Of a stretch of DNA of 52,666 nt, positions 1 through 7,293 are shown piece by piece; position 1 is the first letter of the stretch; each line of letters begins with the position of its first letter. The notes under the pieces were generated by a model, which saw only the letters and a program-made list of their open reading frames with translations, searched no databases and was not told the origin of the DNA. This DNA comes from Candidatus Gugararchaeum adminiculabundum. Lineage in GTDB: Archaea; Micrarchaeota; Micrarchaeia; Burarchaeales; Gugararchaeaceae. Where the stretch lies: assembly GCA_902384795.1 (NCBI GenBank), contig CABMDC010000020.1, forward strand, positions 1 through 52,666, read 5' to 3'. The position numbers and the translations under genes were made by a program.

Positions 1-452
1 AAGGCATGCTCATAGGAAATGCCAGCAGCGGCATGGTTCTCATGCACGCAGAAGTGACCGAGAATCCCCATGTGGCAACTCGCCCATTCCGCGTAAACGC
101 GGGCGCGCTTTCGCTCTACATCCTCCTTGCCAATGGCAAAACCAAGTACCTGAGCGAGGTAAAGGCAGGGGACGAAGTTTTGATAGTCAGCAGAGCCGGT
201 AAAACCCGCAAAGCGATAGTTGTGCGCAACAAGATAGAATGGCGCCCAATGCTTCTCATTGAGGCCAAGTCCTCGGCAGGTACCGAAGTGAAAACCATTG
301 CCCAGGATGCGGAAACAATCCGCGTGGTCTGCCCCAAAGGGACCAAGAGCGTTGCGGAACTGAAGCCAGGCGACGAGATAGTCGTGCGCGCCACAGCGGC
401 CGAGGCAAGGCATTTCGGGATGAAAGTTGACGAGCGGATTATAGAGCAATAG
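1..452 (+). CDS. 3-dehydroquinate synthase II, C-terminal part (5' end outside window)
   Basis: This is the C-terminal ~150 residues of the archaeal-type 3-dehydroquinate synthase II (MJ1249 family). That enzyme makes 3-dehydroquinate from an aldolase-derived C7 precursor in the alternative archaeal entry to the shikimate pathway. The family signature is visible as GMLIGN, then ENPHVATRPFRVNAGA, and the K/E-rich barrel repeats SEVKAGDEV and AELKPGDEIVV. The reading frame is open to the first base, so the ATG at 6 is an internal Met. The gene ends in TAG with no obvious terminator. The next gene has its own TATA-like element (TTATATAC, about 510-517). Confidence 0.9.
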   Translation, partial: GMLIGNASSGMVLMHAEVTENPHVATRPFRVNAGALSLYILLANGKTKYLSEVKAGDEVLIVSRAGKTRKAIVVRNKIEWRPMLLIEAKSSAGTEVKTIAQDAETIRVVCPKGTKSVAELKPGDEIVVRATAAEARHFGMKVDERIIEQ

Positions 453-538
453 GCTCACAGCCATCCCTCCCGGCCGCCCAGCATGTTCGTCGCAGCCCAA
501 AGCCAACTATTATATACGACCTAATTCCCTAATGTGAA

Positions 539-1135
539 TTGGTGCTGCGTGTGAAAAAAAATGCAAAAAAGGCGCCAGGCAAAAACCTTCCAAAAATATT
601 ATTGGCCAAAAAGAAGTCAAAGCCTATTCCTAAGACTAAAACAATGGAGATAGCCTATGGCCAGCCTACAGAATACGCCACAGAGCACATCATCACGCCG
701 GACCGCGAGCCTTTTGGCAAGAAATATTCGCTCCCGGAAATTGTGCGCGATGATCTCGGTAACACTTCCTGGGAAACAATCCTCGCCCTGGCGAACCATT
801 TCTCCTTTGACCACCGCGGAAAGGGCGACGAGATCCGCAAGCTCTCGCGCGAAATCCACATGACAAAAATGATCCTGCTCACAAAAATATCTCACCTGAA
901 GGAAAGGGGGGAATTCGATGCGAGGCTTTTTTCGGACCTGGTCCGCTTGCTTGAGCGGTGCGAGGAAATGTCCGAACTGTACAATGTGGACCTGAACGAG
1001 TTCATGACATTTGTTTATTTGTTGGTTGAAAAAATGAAGCGCGAGCGGCTCCTGATTTACAAGTCAAAGCAACGGGCGACATGCGCAACAGGGGATTTCG
1101 CGCCAAACATCCAGGCCGAAAAGCGGTTTCATTAA
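539..1135 (+). CDS. Hypothetical protein with lysine-rich N-terminus
   Basis: I do not recognise this 198-residue protein. The first ~40 residues are very basic (runs of K with P and A), which suggests nucleic-acid or ribosome contact. Residues ~60-170 look alpha-helical (LREIHMTKMILLTKISHLKERG, then LFSDLVRLLERCEEMSELY). The start is uncertain: TTG 539, GTG 542 and GTG 551 are in frame. The TATA-like TTATATAC lies about 25 nt before 539, which favours a nearly leaderless start at 539-551. It is followed at once by phosphoglucose isomerase and may be co-transcribed with it. Confidence 0.6.
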   Translation: MVLRVKKNAKKAPGKNLPKILLAKKKSKPIPKTKTMEIAYGQPTEYATEHIITPDREPFGKKYSLPEIVRDDLGNTSWETILALANHFSFDHRGKGDEIRKLSREIHMTKMILLTKISHLKERGEFDARLFSDLVRLLERCEEMSELYNVDLNEFMTFVYLLVEKMKRERLLIYKSKQRATCATGDFAPNIQAEKRFH

Positions 1136-1157
1136 TCAGTAATCAGGAATCAAGATC

Positions 1158-1895
1158 ATGAAAATATTAGGCGACCCAGTTGAAGTGGAGTATAATTCCG
1201 GAACCCTTACTGTCAGCGGCAGGCAGATGAAGTCCAACATCCGGCTCTTCAAAGACCTCGCGCCGGTCGCGCTGGACAAGAAAGCGCTCGAGGAGATGGG
1301 CGCGCAGAAAGAAACCCCCGCCTACTACATGTTCCGCAACCTCGCTGAAACAGGAAGCAAGCAAATCCAATTCGATATCACCGTAATCCCGCACGCCCGC
1401 ATTGGCACGGAATTTGTGAAAACGCTCGGCCACTATCACCCCGAGGCAAAGAAAGGCCTCTCGTTTTGCGAAGTATACGAAGTGCTCCAGGGAAGGGCGC
1501 ATTTCCTTCTTCAGGAACGGAAAGGCAAAAGCAATTCAACACCGGTTTCGCGCGTTCTTCTGGTGCGCGCGACCGCAGGCGATAAAATCCCCATTCCCCC
1601 GAATTTCGGCCATGTTTCCATAAACCCGGGAAGCGAGCCGCTCATACTGGCGAATTTGGTCTACACCGATTTCGAATCCAATTACAAGGATTACGTTTCA
1701 GCCGGGGGCGCTGCCTATTTCGAAACCATAGACGGAAGCCACCAGAAAAACCCCTTCTTCAAATCTCTCCCGCCAATCCAGGTAGGCGGGTTGGAGCTTC
1801 TTCCCAAAAAAATCACAAGCAAAAAGAACATCCTCTCATTGTGCAGGGAAAACCCCGGGCAGTTCGATTTCCTAATTGACCCGGCCAAATTCTAG
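1158..1895 (+). CDS. Cupin-type glucose-6-phosphate isomerase (archaeal cPGI)
   Basis: This enzyme interconverts glucose-6-phosphate and fructose-6-phosphate in the cytoplasm. The cupin metal site is visible: H92 and H94 in GHYHP, E105 in CEVYEVLQG, and H152 in FGHVSINPG. These correspond to the His-His-Glu-His ligands of the Pyrococcus enzyme. At 245 residues it is longer than the ~190-residue Pyrococcus type, with extra N-terminal and C-terminal segments; the last ~45 residues (FFKSLPPIQVGGLELL onward) lie outside the core barrel. The ATG 1158 start follows the upstream gene by 22 nt, so a shared transcript is likely. Confidence 0.9.
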   Translation: MKILGDPVEVEYNSGTLTVSGRQMKSNIRLFKDLAPVALDKKALEEMGAQKETPAYYMFRNLAETGSKQIQFDITVIPHARIGTEFVKTLGHYHPEAKKGLSFCEVYEVLQGRAHFLLQERKGKSNSTPVSRVLLVRATAGDKIPIPPNFGHVSINPGSEPLILANLVYTDFESNYKDYVSAGGAAYFETIDGSHQKNPFFKSLPPIQVGGLELLPKKITSKKNILSLCRENPGQFDFLIDPAKF

Positions 1896-1937
1896 CGAAT
1901 TAAAAAACTTTTTAAACAACCGCTGTGCTATTCAGCT

Positions 1938-3950
1938 ATGCTAAAATTAAGGCACGCATTTTTCACTTTTCTGATTCTTTCAACTCTCTTCGCTTCCTAT
2001 TTGGCAGCAACCTGCGCCTCAAATTCAGACTGCGAGTATGGCCAGGTATGTTCCGGCGGCGCCTGCGTTTCCGGAGGCTCCAGGGCGTGCAAATCCTACT
2101 GCACCGGCAACGTAGACTACCAAACAGCCTATTACACTTCAACCGGCAAATGCACAATTGCTACAAAATACGACTGCCCCTATGGCTGCAATGCAGCGGG
2201 CACAACCTGCAAAATGTCCCCTGATGAGGACTCAACCGTACCGAATACCAACACCAATACAAATCCCCCTGCCTCGCACACCTGCGCAACCAATGAAGAC
2301 TGCGGCTCTCCAACCTGCGAAGTGGTCACTGCAAACGGCGAAACCTACGCCAGAATAAACAATCCTTTTTGCATGAACGGAGTTTGCGGCACCCGCTCTC
2401 TCCCCTGCTCCACTGACCGCTGCGCCAGCGCGACAGAATGCGCCGAAGAAACCAATGGGGACAAGTGCGCAGGCGTCACCTGCCAGCAGCAATTATGCTC
2501 CGGGAATACGCGCTACTACAACGGGCAGTGCAGCCCTGACACGGGCGAGTGCGTATACAACAGCTTCGAATGCCCGCTGGGATGCGACACCTCGACAGGC
2601 TACTGCATCCAGGAAGAAAAAATCACGCTCACCGGCCTCACAATCCAGCCAGGCAAATCCTCACTAATTCTAAACGGCCGCGACGCAGTGCTCATAACCG
2701 GCACAGCAACCGGGATGGACAGCGCAGGAAACACAGTTCCCTACCAGGGAGACGTTCGATTCGATGGAAGCGGCGAGGCATCCAACTACCGGCTCTTCGG
2801 GCCTTCTGCGGTGCACGTTTCAGTTGACAGTTTTGCCACTGTGAAAGACGGCAAGTTCAGCTTCTATGTTTCTTCAGATGACAAAATAAGCCAGAAAGTT
2901 GACCTGACCAGCGCCAAAATTATCGTAACTTCCGAGGATTTCAGCGATGTGAAAACAGAAATCGCGCTAATCTCGCCAGCTCCGGTCATCAAAGTTTTCA
3001 AGCTAAAAAGCAAGCCCAGCGTGTGGCAGGATTCCTACGGAGTTTTCGAAGTGCAGGTCGTCGACCCTGACAGCAACATCAAGAAATACACCGTGAAATC
3101 CGAAGAGGGCGCGCTCCGCCTCTATGGCGTTGACTGGGAGGATGAGAAACAGATTTCCTATGATTCGAATTCCCCGACTTTCCAGTTCGGCTGGAAGGCG
3201 CCAAAGCTCACCCAGGAGCTGAAATTGGATTACACAAAAAAGATTTACAACCGCATCAAAACGGCTGTCACTCAAATCGGGACAAAGCTCCTGAAAGACA
3301 CCGTGGACAAGAAACTGAAGCAGCGCGCCCTTCAAACGGGCGGCAAATCCGGAGTGCGCTGGACCCCGAACACCGATGAGATGCAGGAATTCGTGGAAGC
3401 AGCGGTCGACGGGCAGGTGCTCAACACCTCCAATGCAGTTGCAAAATTCGTAGTCTCCAGGCACAGAATAAGCAGGACCGCTTACAAGAACACCAATGCG
3501 TTCATCAGCTCAGTTTATGACAGGGGCGAAGCGTTTGTGGAACTTTACAAAGTGCAGGAAGAGGCGGTTGCCGAGGTCGCCAACCAGGCGCAGGAAATGG
3601 GAGCGGCATCCACCGAGGACGCGAGCTTTTTCGAGTACGCCGCGCGCGTGGGAATAATCGGCATCCAGGGCTATCAAATGTATGACGGGGTAATGACTGC
3701 CTCCGGAAAAATCGCAGGAGAAGAGAGCGATGAAAGCCTGATGGGCACTGTGAAAGATTCCGCAAAAGAGCTCACCATCGGAGTGATGCAGGACTCGCTC
3801 GTTTTTGTCGCAGACAATTACAAGGCAGCGCGCGCAAAGATGATCTCGCTTCCATTCATCATCAAATTGGAAGTAACCGATGAAGACGGTTACACCGCAA
3901 CAAAAGGAGTATTGGTCGAGGTTGAAGGCTATGAAACTGTCATCAGTTAA
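1938..3950 (+). CDS. Secreted cysteine-rich protein with Ig-like domains
   Basis: A 670-residue exported protein of unknown function. Residues 1-24 form a signal peptide (basic KLRH, then a hydrophobic stretch ending SYLAA). Residues ~25-230 are cysteine-rich, with Dickkopf-like units such as CASNSDCEYGQVC and CATNEDCG. Residues ~232-340 and ~350-430 look like beta-sandwich (Ig-like) domains. Residues ~440-610 are helical. The last ~50 residues return to a beta pattern (FIIKLEVTDEDGY). No membrane anchor is visible at the C-terminus. A TATA-like CTTTTTAAAC at 1908-1917 precedes ATG 1938. The gene overlaps its downstream neighbour by 20 nt, and both carry the same C-x4-SDC type motif, so a shared surface structure is plausible. 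Confidence 0.75.
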   Translation: MLKLRHAFFTFLILSTLFASYLAATCASNSDCEYGQVCSGGACVSGGSRACKSYCTGNVDYQTAYYTSTGKCTIATKYDCPYGCNAAGTTCKMSPDEDSTVPNTNTNTNPPASHTCATNEDCGSPTCEVVTANGETYARINNPFCMNGVCGTRSLPCSTDRCASATECAEETNGDKCAGVTCQQQLCSGNTRYYNGQCSPDTGECVYNSFECPLGCDTSTGYCIQEEKITLTGLTIQPGKSSLILNGRDAVLITGTATGMDSAGNTVPYQGDVRFDGSGEASNYRLFGPSAVHVSVDSFATVKDGKFSFYVSSDDKISQKVDLTSAKIIVTSEDFSDVKTEIALISPAPVIKVFKLKSKPSVWQDSYGVFEVQVVDPDSNIKKYTVKSEEGALRLYGVDWEDEKQISYDSNSPTFQFGWKAPKLTQELKLDYTKKIYNRIKTAVTQIGTKLLKDTVDKKLKQRALQTGGKSGVRWTPNTDEMQEFVEAAVDGQVLNTSNAVAKFVVSRHRISRTAYKNTNAFISSVYDRGEAFVELYKVQEEAVAEVANQAQEMGAASTEDASFFEYAARVGIIGIQGYQMYDGVMTASGKIAGEESDESLMGTVKDSAKELTIGVMQDSLVFVADNYKAARAKMISLPFIIKLEVTDEDGYTATKGVLVEVEGYETVIS

Positions 3951-4650
3951 TTTCAGCAAACTGTTCATGCTGCTGCTCGTGCTGGGCTCGCTTACTTTTG
4001 CAGAAAGCGAGATGATGAAGGCGCTAAACGACTATTACAAATATTCCAAAGATGAGAACATTGATGCCTACTACGGAGTGCAGGATTTGAGCGATCTATC
4101 CCCGAACGCGCAGCAGCTCAGGAAAGAAGCCACCCAGATACTTTGGGAAAGATTCGATACAGTTTCCTACCTGCTCGTAAACGCCACCGAATATTCCAAG
4201 GATGATTTCGGATTAATCGAATACCACATTGCGGCGAGAATACGCGGACCTGATGAAAGCGGCAATCAAAAGGAATTCGCCTATGAAGACGATTTCGTTG
4301 CAATAATGCACAACGTGGACGGCCAGTGGAAAGTCAACCAGATACAGCAGCTCGGAGTATTCTATGCCAACATGGAAAATTTCTATCTGGATTCGCAGAC
4401 AGACGCCATGGACGAGATAAACGAAAAAGCAATTGAGAAAATAGACGCCCAGCCGCCTTCAGACGAAATGCCCGTGCCTCTAGTAACCGATGAATGCTCC
4501 GTTGATTCAGATTGCGGCACTGGAATGGCCTGCGTTGCAGGAACCTGTCAATCCCAGCCAGCTCCCTCCCCTTCCCCCTTCGGCTCATGCCCCATTTCCC
4601 TGGCGCTCCTGCTCATCTTGGGTTCAGCATTAACAATCAGCAAAATCTAA
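3931..4650 (+). CDS. Exported protein with cysteine motif and C-terminal hydrophobic tail
   Basis: A 239-residue protein of unknown function. I chose ATG 3931 because MKLSSVNFSKLFMLLLVLGSL is a clean signal peptide; the reading frame is open upstream, but those codons are not signal-like. Residues ~25-170 form a mixed globular domain (NTF2-like at best; not certain). Next comes a C-x5-DC-x5-C-x4-C unit (DECSVDSDCGTGMACVAGTC), a Pro/Ser linker, and a final hydrophobic helix (SCPISLALLLILGSALTI) ending in SKI. This gives a linker, helix and lysine layout like a membrane anchor or sorting signal. It overlaps the preceding secreted protein by 20 nt, implying translational coupling. Confidence 0.75.
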   Translation: MKLSSVNFSKLFMLLLVLGSLTFAESEMMKALNDYYKYSKDENIDAYYGVQDLSDLSPNAQQLRKEATQILWERFDTVSYLLVNATEYSKDDFGLIEYHIAARIRGPDESGNQKEFAYEDDFVAIMHNVDGQWKVNQIQQLGVFYANMENFYLDSQTDAMDEINEKAIEKIDAQPPSDEMPVPLVTDECSVDSDCGTGMACVAGTCQSQPAPSPSPFGSCPISLALLLILGSALTISKI

Positions 4651-4708
4651 CTAGTCTTCACTTTACTTTTTTCGTTTTGCTTTATTTTCACTTTATTCTT
4701 CCGCTGTT
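4651..4708. terminator. T-rich convergent terminator region
   Basis: The 58 bases between the convergent genes are strongly pyrimidine-rich on the + strand, with repeated runs of 4-6 T (CTTTACTTTTTTCGTTTTGC and onward). Oligo-T runs without a hairpin are the usual archaeal terminator, so this would stop the rightward transcript. On the opposite strand it is A-rich, so termination of the leftward gene is less clear. Confidence 0.55.
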
Positions 4709-6079
4709 TTACTTTCTAGCCGCAGGCCCCGCACCCGCGCCAACAACACTCGCCAATTTTTTAGTCTCCCCTTCGGGGTCAGCATAATACCTTTCGCAGA
4801 ATTCGGAAATTTCCTCCATTGTCCTGGCCCCTGACTTGTGCAGCATCCTCAGCACTTTCGTTCTCCTTTCATACTCGTCCATCAATTTCATGGGGTTTAT
4901 GCCGGCGGCCTCGGCCAGCTTATCCCTGAACATGACGCTCGCATGGTGCAGCGCGGCCTTGGAATTTTTCGGGTCATAGACATACAAATCAGACAAAAGC
5001 ACCTTCCCGTCCATTCCACCTGTCTCGCTCACATGGGACAGCACTCTCTTCCCGTTACTCAGCAATTTCACAACCAGGAAAACATCAATCAGCGGAATTA
5101 TGTCGCGGGGCACATCCATGGGCTTGTTCTCAAGGCGGGTAATCATTTCGCGCGGAGTGCTCGCATGCAATGTTCCCATGCAGATTTTCCCAATATTCAT
5201 GGCAGTAAGCAAATCCTTTGCCTCCTCGCCGCGCACTTCGCCCACAATAATCCTGTCCGGCCTCATCCTAAGCGAATTTTTCACCAGCTCCTTCATCCCC
5301 AATTCCTCGCTAGTTTCCAGCCGCGCGCAATTCCCGCGCAGCTCGGTATTCAGTTCCATTGTATCCTCGACCGCAACAATCCTCTCCTTTGGCGGGAAGA
5401 ACGAGAACAGCGCGTTCAGCAAAGTGGTTTTGCCTGCTCCAGGCATTCCGCCAATCAGCATGTTCGCCGGCTTTGCCCCCAGCCCCTCGGTGTAAATCCA
5501 CAGCAGAGCCGCTAAATCATAATCCAGGGTCCCATTGTCAATCAAATCAATAACCGACATCGGCCTGGTTTTGAATTTCCTAATCGTGATGTGCCTGCCC
5601 ATGGGCGAGGGGGTAATGTTCACCCGCTCCCCGGTTGGCAGCCTGAAATCCTTCACCCCATTGTCAAACTTCTTGCCGGAAATCACGCACAATTTCCAGG
5701 CCAGCAAATCAAGCTCCTTGGCAGAGGAAATCGCATAGTCTGTTTTTTCCATCCCTTTCCCTGCAATATAAATATAGATCGGCCTGGTCCCGTTGATAAT
5801 CACATCCTCGATTTCCGCATCCCCCAACAGCCCGCCAAGCTCGCTCACCCCGAGAATATCGCCGGCAATTTTTCTCCCCTGCGCCTCGCTCACTTCAAAA
5901 AGTTCCCCGATCGCGCGCTCAACAATTTTTCTTTTTTCCTTCTCATTCTGGTTCAGTTCAAGCTTCCCTTCCAGCTCCCTGAGCAGCTTCCCCTCCTGTT
6001 CAAAGCTCAAAAGCCGGTAGCCCGCATACTCCTCAATTTCATCCAGCGGATTTTTTTGTTGTGTCTTTTGGCTGGCCAT
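4709..6079 (-). CDS. Type II/IV secretion (TadA/VirB11-like) ATPase
   Basis: A hexameric ATPase of the GspE/TadA/FlaI superfamily that powers assembly or secretion of pilus-type filaments from the cytoplasmic face. It has 456 residues. An N-terminal helical region is followed by the N-domain signature IEDVIINGTRPIYIY (~90-104), Walker A GMPGAGKTT (211-219), the Asp box VAVEDTMEL (~235-243), Walker B RIIVGEVRGEEA (~276-287) and the His box GTLHAS (302-307). I chose ATG 6079; the frame is open upstream to 6178 but crosses the divergent promoter. No TadB/TadC membrane platform or prepilin gene lies next to it, so its partners must be elsewhere. Confidence 0.88.
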   Translation of the reverse strand: MASQKTQQKNPLDEIEEYAGYRLLSFEQEGKLLRELEGKLELNQNEKEKRKIVERAIGELFEVSEAQGRKIAGDILGVSELGGLLGDAEIEDVIINGTRPIYIYIAGKGMEKTDYAISSAKELDLLAWKLCVISGKKFDNGVKDFRLPTGERVNITPSPMGRHITIRKFKTRPMSVIDLIDNGTLDYDLAALLWIYTEGLGAKPANMLIGGMPGAGKTTLLNALFSFFPPKERIVAVEDTMELNTELRGNCARLETSEELGMKELVKNSLRMRPDRIIVGEVRGEEAKDLLTAMNIGKICMGTLHASTPREMITRLENKPMDVPRDIIPLIDVFLVVKLLSNGKRVLSHVSETGGMDGKVLLSDLYVYDPKNSKAALHHASVMFRDKLAEAAGINPMKLMDEYERRTKVLRMLHKSGARTMEEISEFCERYYADPEGETKKLASVVGAGAGPAARK

Positions 6080-6132
6080 GTTAAAACATTGCCCAGCGGG
6101 ATTATAAATATGTTTCCAGCCCTCTCTACTGC
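6080..6132. promoter_or_regulatory. Divergent promoter region
   Basis: A 53-bp gap separates two divergent start codons (ATG 6079 leftward, ATG 6133 rightward). It contains the AT-rich ATTATAAATATG at about 6100-6111, which can serve as a TATA box in either direction. That gives a short or leaderless transcript for both genes. Confidence 0.5.
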
Positions 6133-6708
6133 ATGCAACAGGAACAGGAAGAAGCACCGCAGGAACCAAAGGAATCAAAATTAGTCCATTACTCAGCGCT
6201 CGCCGCAGTAATCCTCATCAGTATTCTCATCTACTACTGCTCCTCCAATATAGAGTCATTCAAAACTTGGGGCTATGCCGGCGCATTTCTCCTTCCTCTT
6301 CTGGCAAACGCGACTATTTTCCTGCCAGCGCCAGGCTGGCTTTTCGTGGTCGCCATGAGCTCCTCGCTCAACATCTGGCTGCTTGCATTTGTCGCTGGCA
6401 TTGGCGGCGGGATTGGCGAAATCACCGGCTATCTGGCAGGCTTTGGGGGAGAAAGGTTCCTGCAGAAAAAGGAAGGCAAGAAGTACGCCCAGGTAAAGGG
6501 TTTCATGCAAAAATACGGCTTCTTCGCGCTTCTCGCGCTGGCAGCAGCACCTATAGGCATCTTTGACCTCGCCGGAGTAATAGCCGGCGCCACCCGCTAC
6601 AAGCTCTGGAAATTCCTCCTCGCTTCAATCCTGGGCAACATGCTGAAATTCTTCATCATAGCCTACCTGAGCGTTCATCTCCCCGGCATGATTCATTCCC
6701 TGCTCTAA
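6133..6708 (+). CDS. VTT-domain (DedA/YqaA-like) integral membrane protein
   Basis: A 191-residue membrane protein of the VTT/SNARE-associated family, whose members act in lipid flipping or membrane homeostasis. A hydrophilic N-terminus (MQQEQEEAPQEPKE) precedes a first helix at ~22-40. The core has the re-entrant signature FLPAPGW (~58), GIGGGIGEITGYLAGFGG (~95-112), a cytoplasmic KKEGKKYAQVKGFMQKYG loop (~117-134), then ALAAAPIGIFDLAGVIAGATR (~140-160) and a last helix. The G-x3-G and P-x-G-x-x-D-x-x-G spacing matches the YqaA-like subgroup. It reads away from the secretion ATPase from a shared promoter region. Confidence 0.82.
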   Translation: MQQEQEEAPQEPKESKLVHYSALAAVILISILIYYCSSNIESFKTWGYAGAFLLPLLANATIFLPAPGWLFVVAMSSSLNIWLLAFVAGIGGGIGEITGYLAGFGGERFLQKKEGKKYAQVKGFMQKYGFFALLALAAAPIGIFDLAGVIAGATRYKLWKFLLASILGNMLKFFIIAYLSVHLPGMIHSLL

Positions 6709-6765
6709 CTACACGAAAGCACCCAAACCAACACATTTATATCCCTAGCATGAGCAATATAATAC

Positions 6766-7293
6766 ATGCATTTTGCTGCACGTCTTGTAAGGTATAGGCT
6801 AAGCGATGGCATTGACGGTAGTAGTGCTTCCCCGGTTTTCTCCGGTTTGGGTTCCCTAAAAGAAGACCTCCAAAGAAAGACCATGGTCGACTTCTGGGTT
6901 CAAAAGGGCTGGTTCCACGTGGTGCCAGAAGCGATAGCGGAAAGGAACAAAGGCAGGCCCGGCTTTTACGAGCATGATGGAAAAACAATAAAACTCACGG
7001 CCGGGAGTTGGACCAAGAGGGACACCCGCGTTGAGGCAATCAAATTCTTTGTCAAAGAAATTCTGGACGGGGATATCAGCAAAGCAACCTACCGAGCTTT
7101 CGACTCCAACCATCTAGCTAACAACCTCCTGCAGAAATACTACTTCAATTCCCATGTTCTTGCCCTGCTTGACGCAGGCATTATCCCGCGGGAAGAAGCA
7201 ATACTCCACCTTAAGCCAGAGGGGTTATGGAGAAATTTGACGCGCAAAACAAACAGCTCTTTTAAGCTTTCCAGGCAAAATCAGTTCCCATGA
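6766..7293 (+). CDS. Hypothetical protein coupled to alaS
   Basis: An unrecognised 175-residue protein. It has an apparently globular fold with several aromatic-rich stretches (FWVQKGWFHVVPEAI) and a basic C-terminus. ATG 6766 lies about 25 nt after a TATA box (CATTTATATCC, 6734-6744), which implies a leaderless transcript. Its TGA stop overlaps the alaS ATG as ATGA (7290-7293), so the two are translationally coupled. A role related to tRNA charging is only guilt by association. Confidence 0.6.
   Translation: MHFAARLVRYRLSDGIDGSSASPVFSGLGSLKEDLQRKTMVDFWVQKGWFHVVPEAIAERNKGRPGFYEHDGKTIKLTAGSWTKRDTRVEAIKFFVKEILDGDISKATYRAFDSNHLANNLLQKYYFNSHVLALLDAGIIPREEAILHLKPEGLWRNLTRKTNSSFKLSRQNQFP

Noticed and set aside
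4838-6184. Open frames on the + strand opposite the secretion ATPase
   Set aside because: The minus-strand protein has every motif of its family; the opposite frames resemble nothing and lack start signals.
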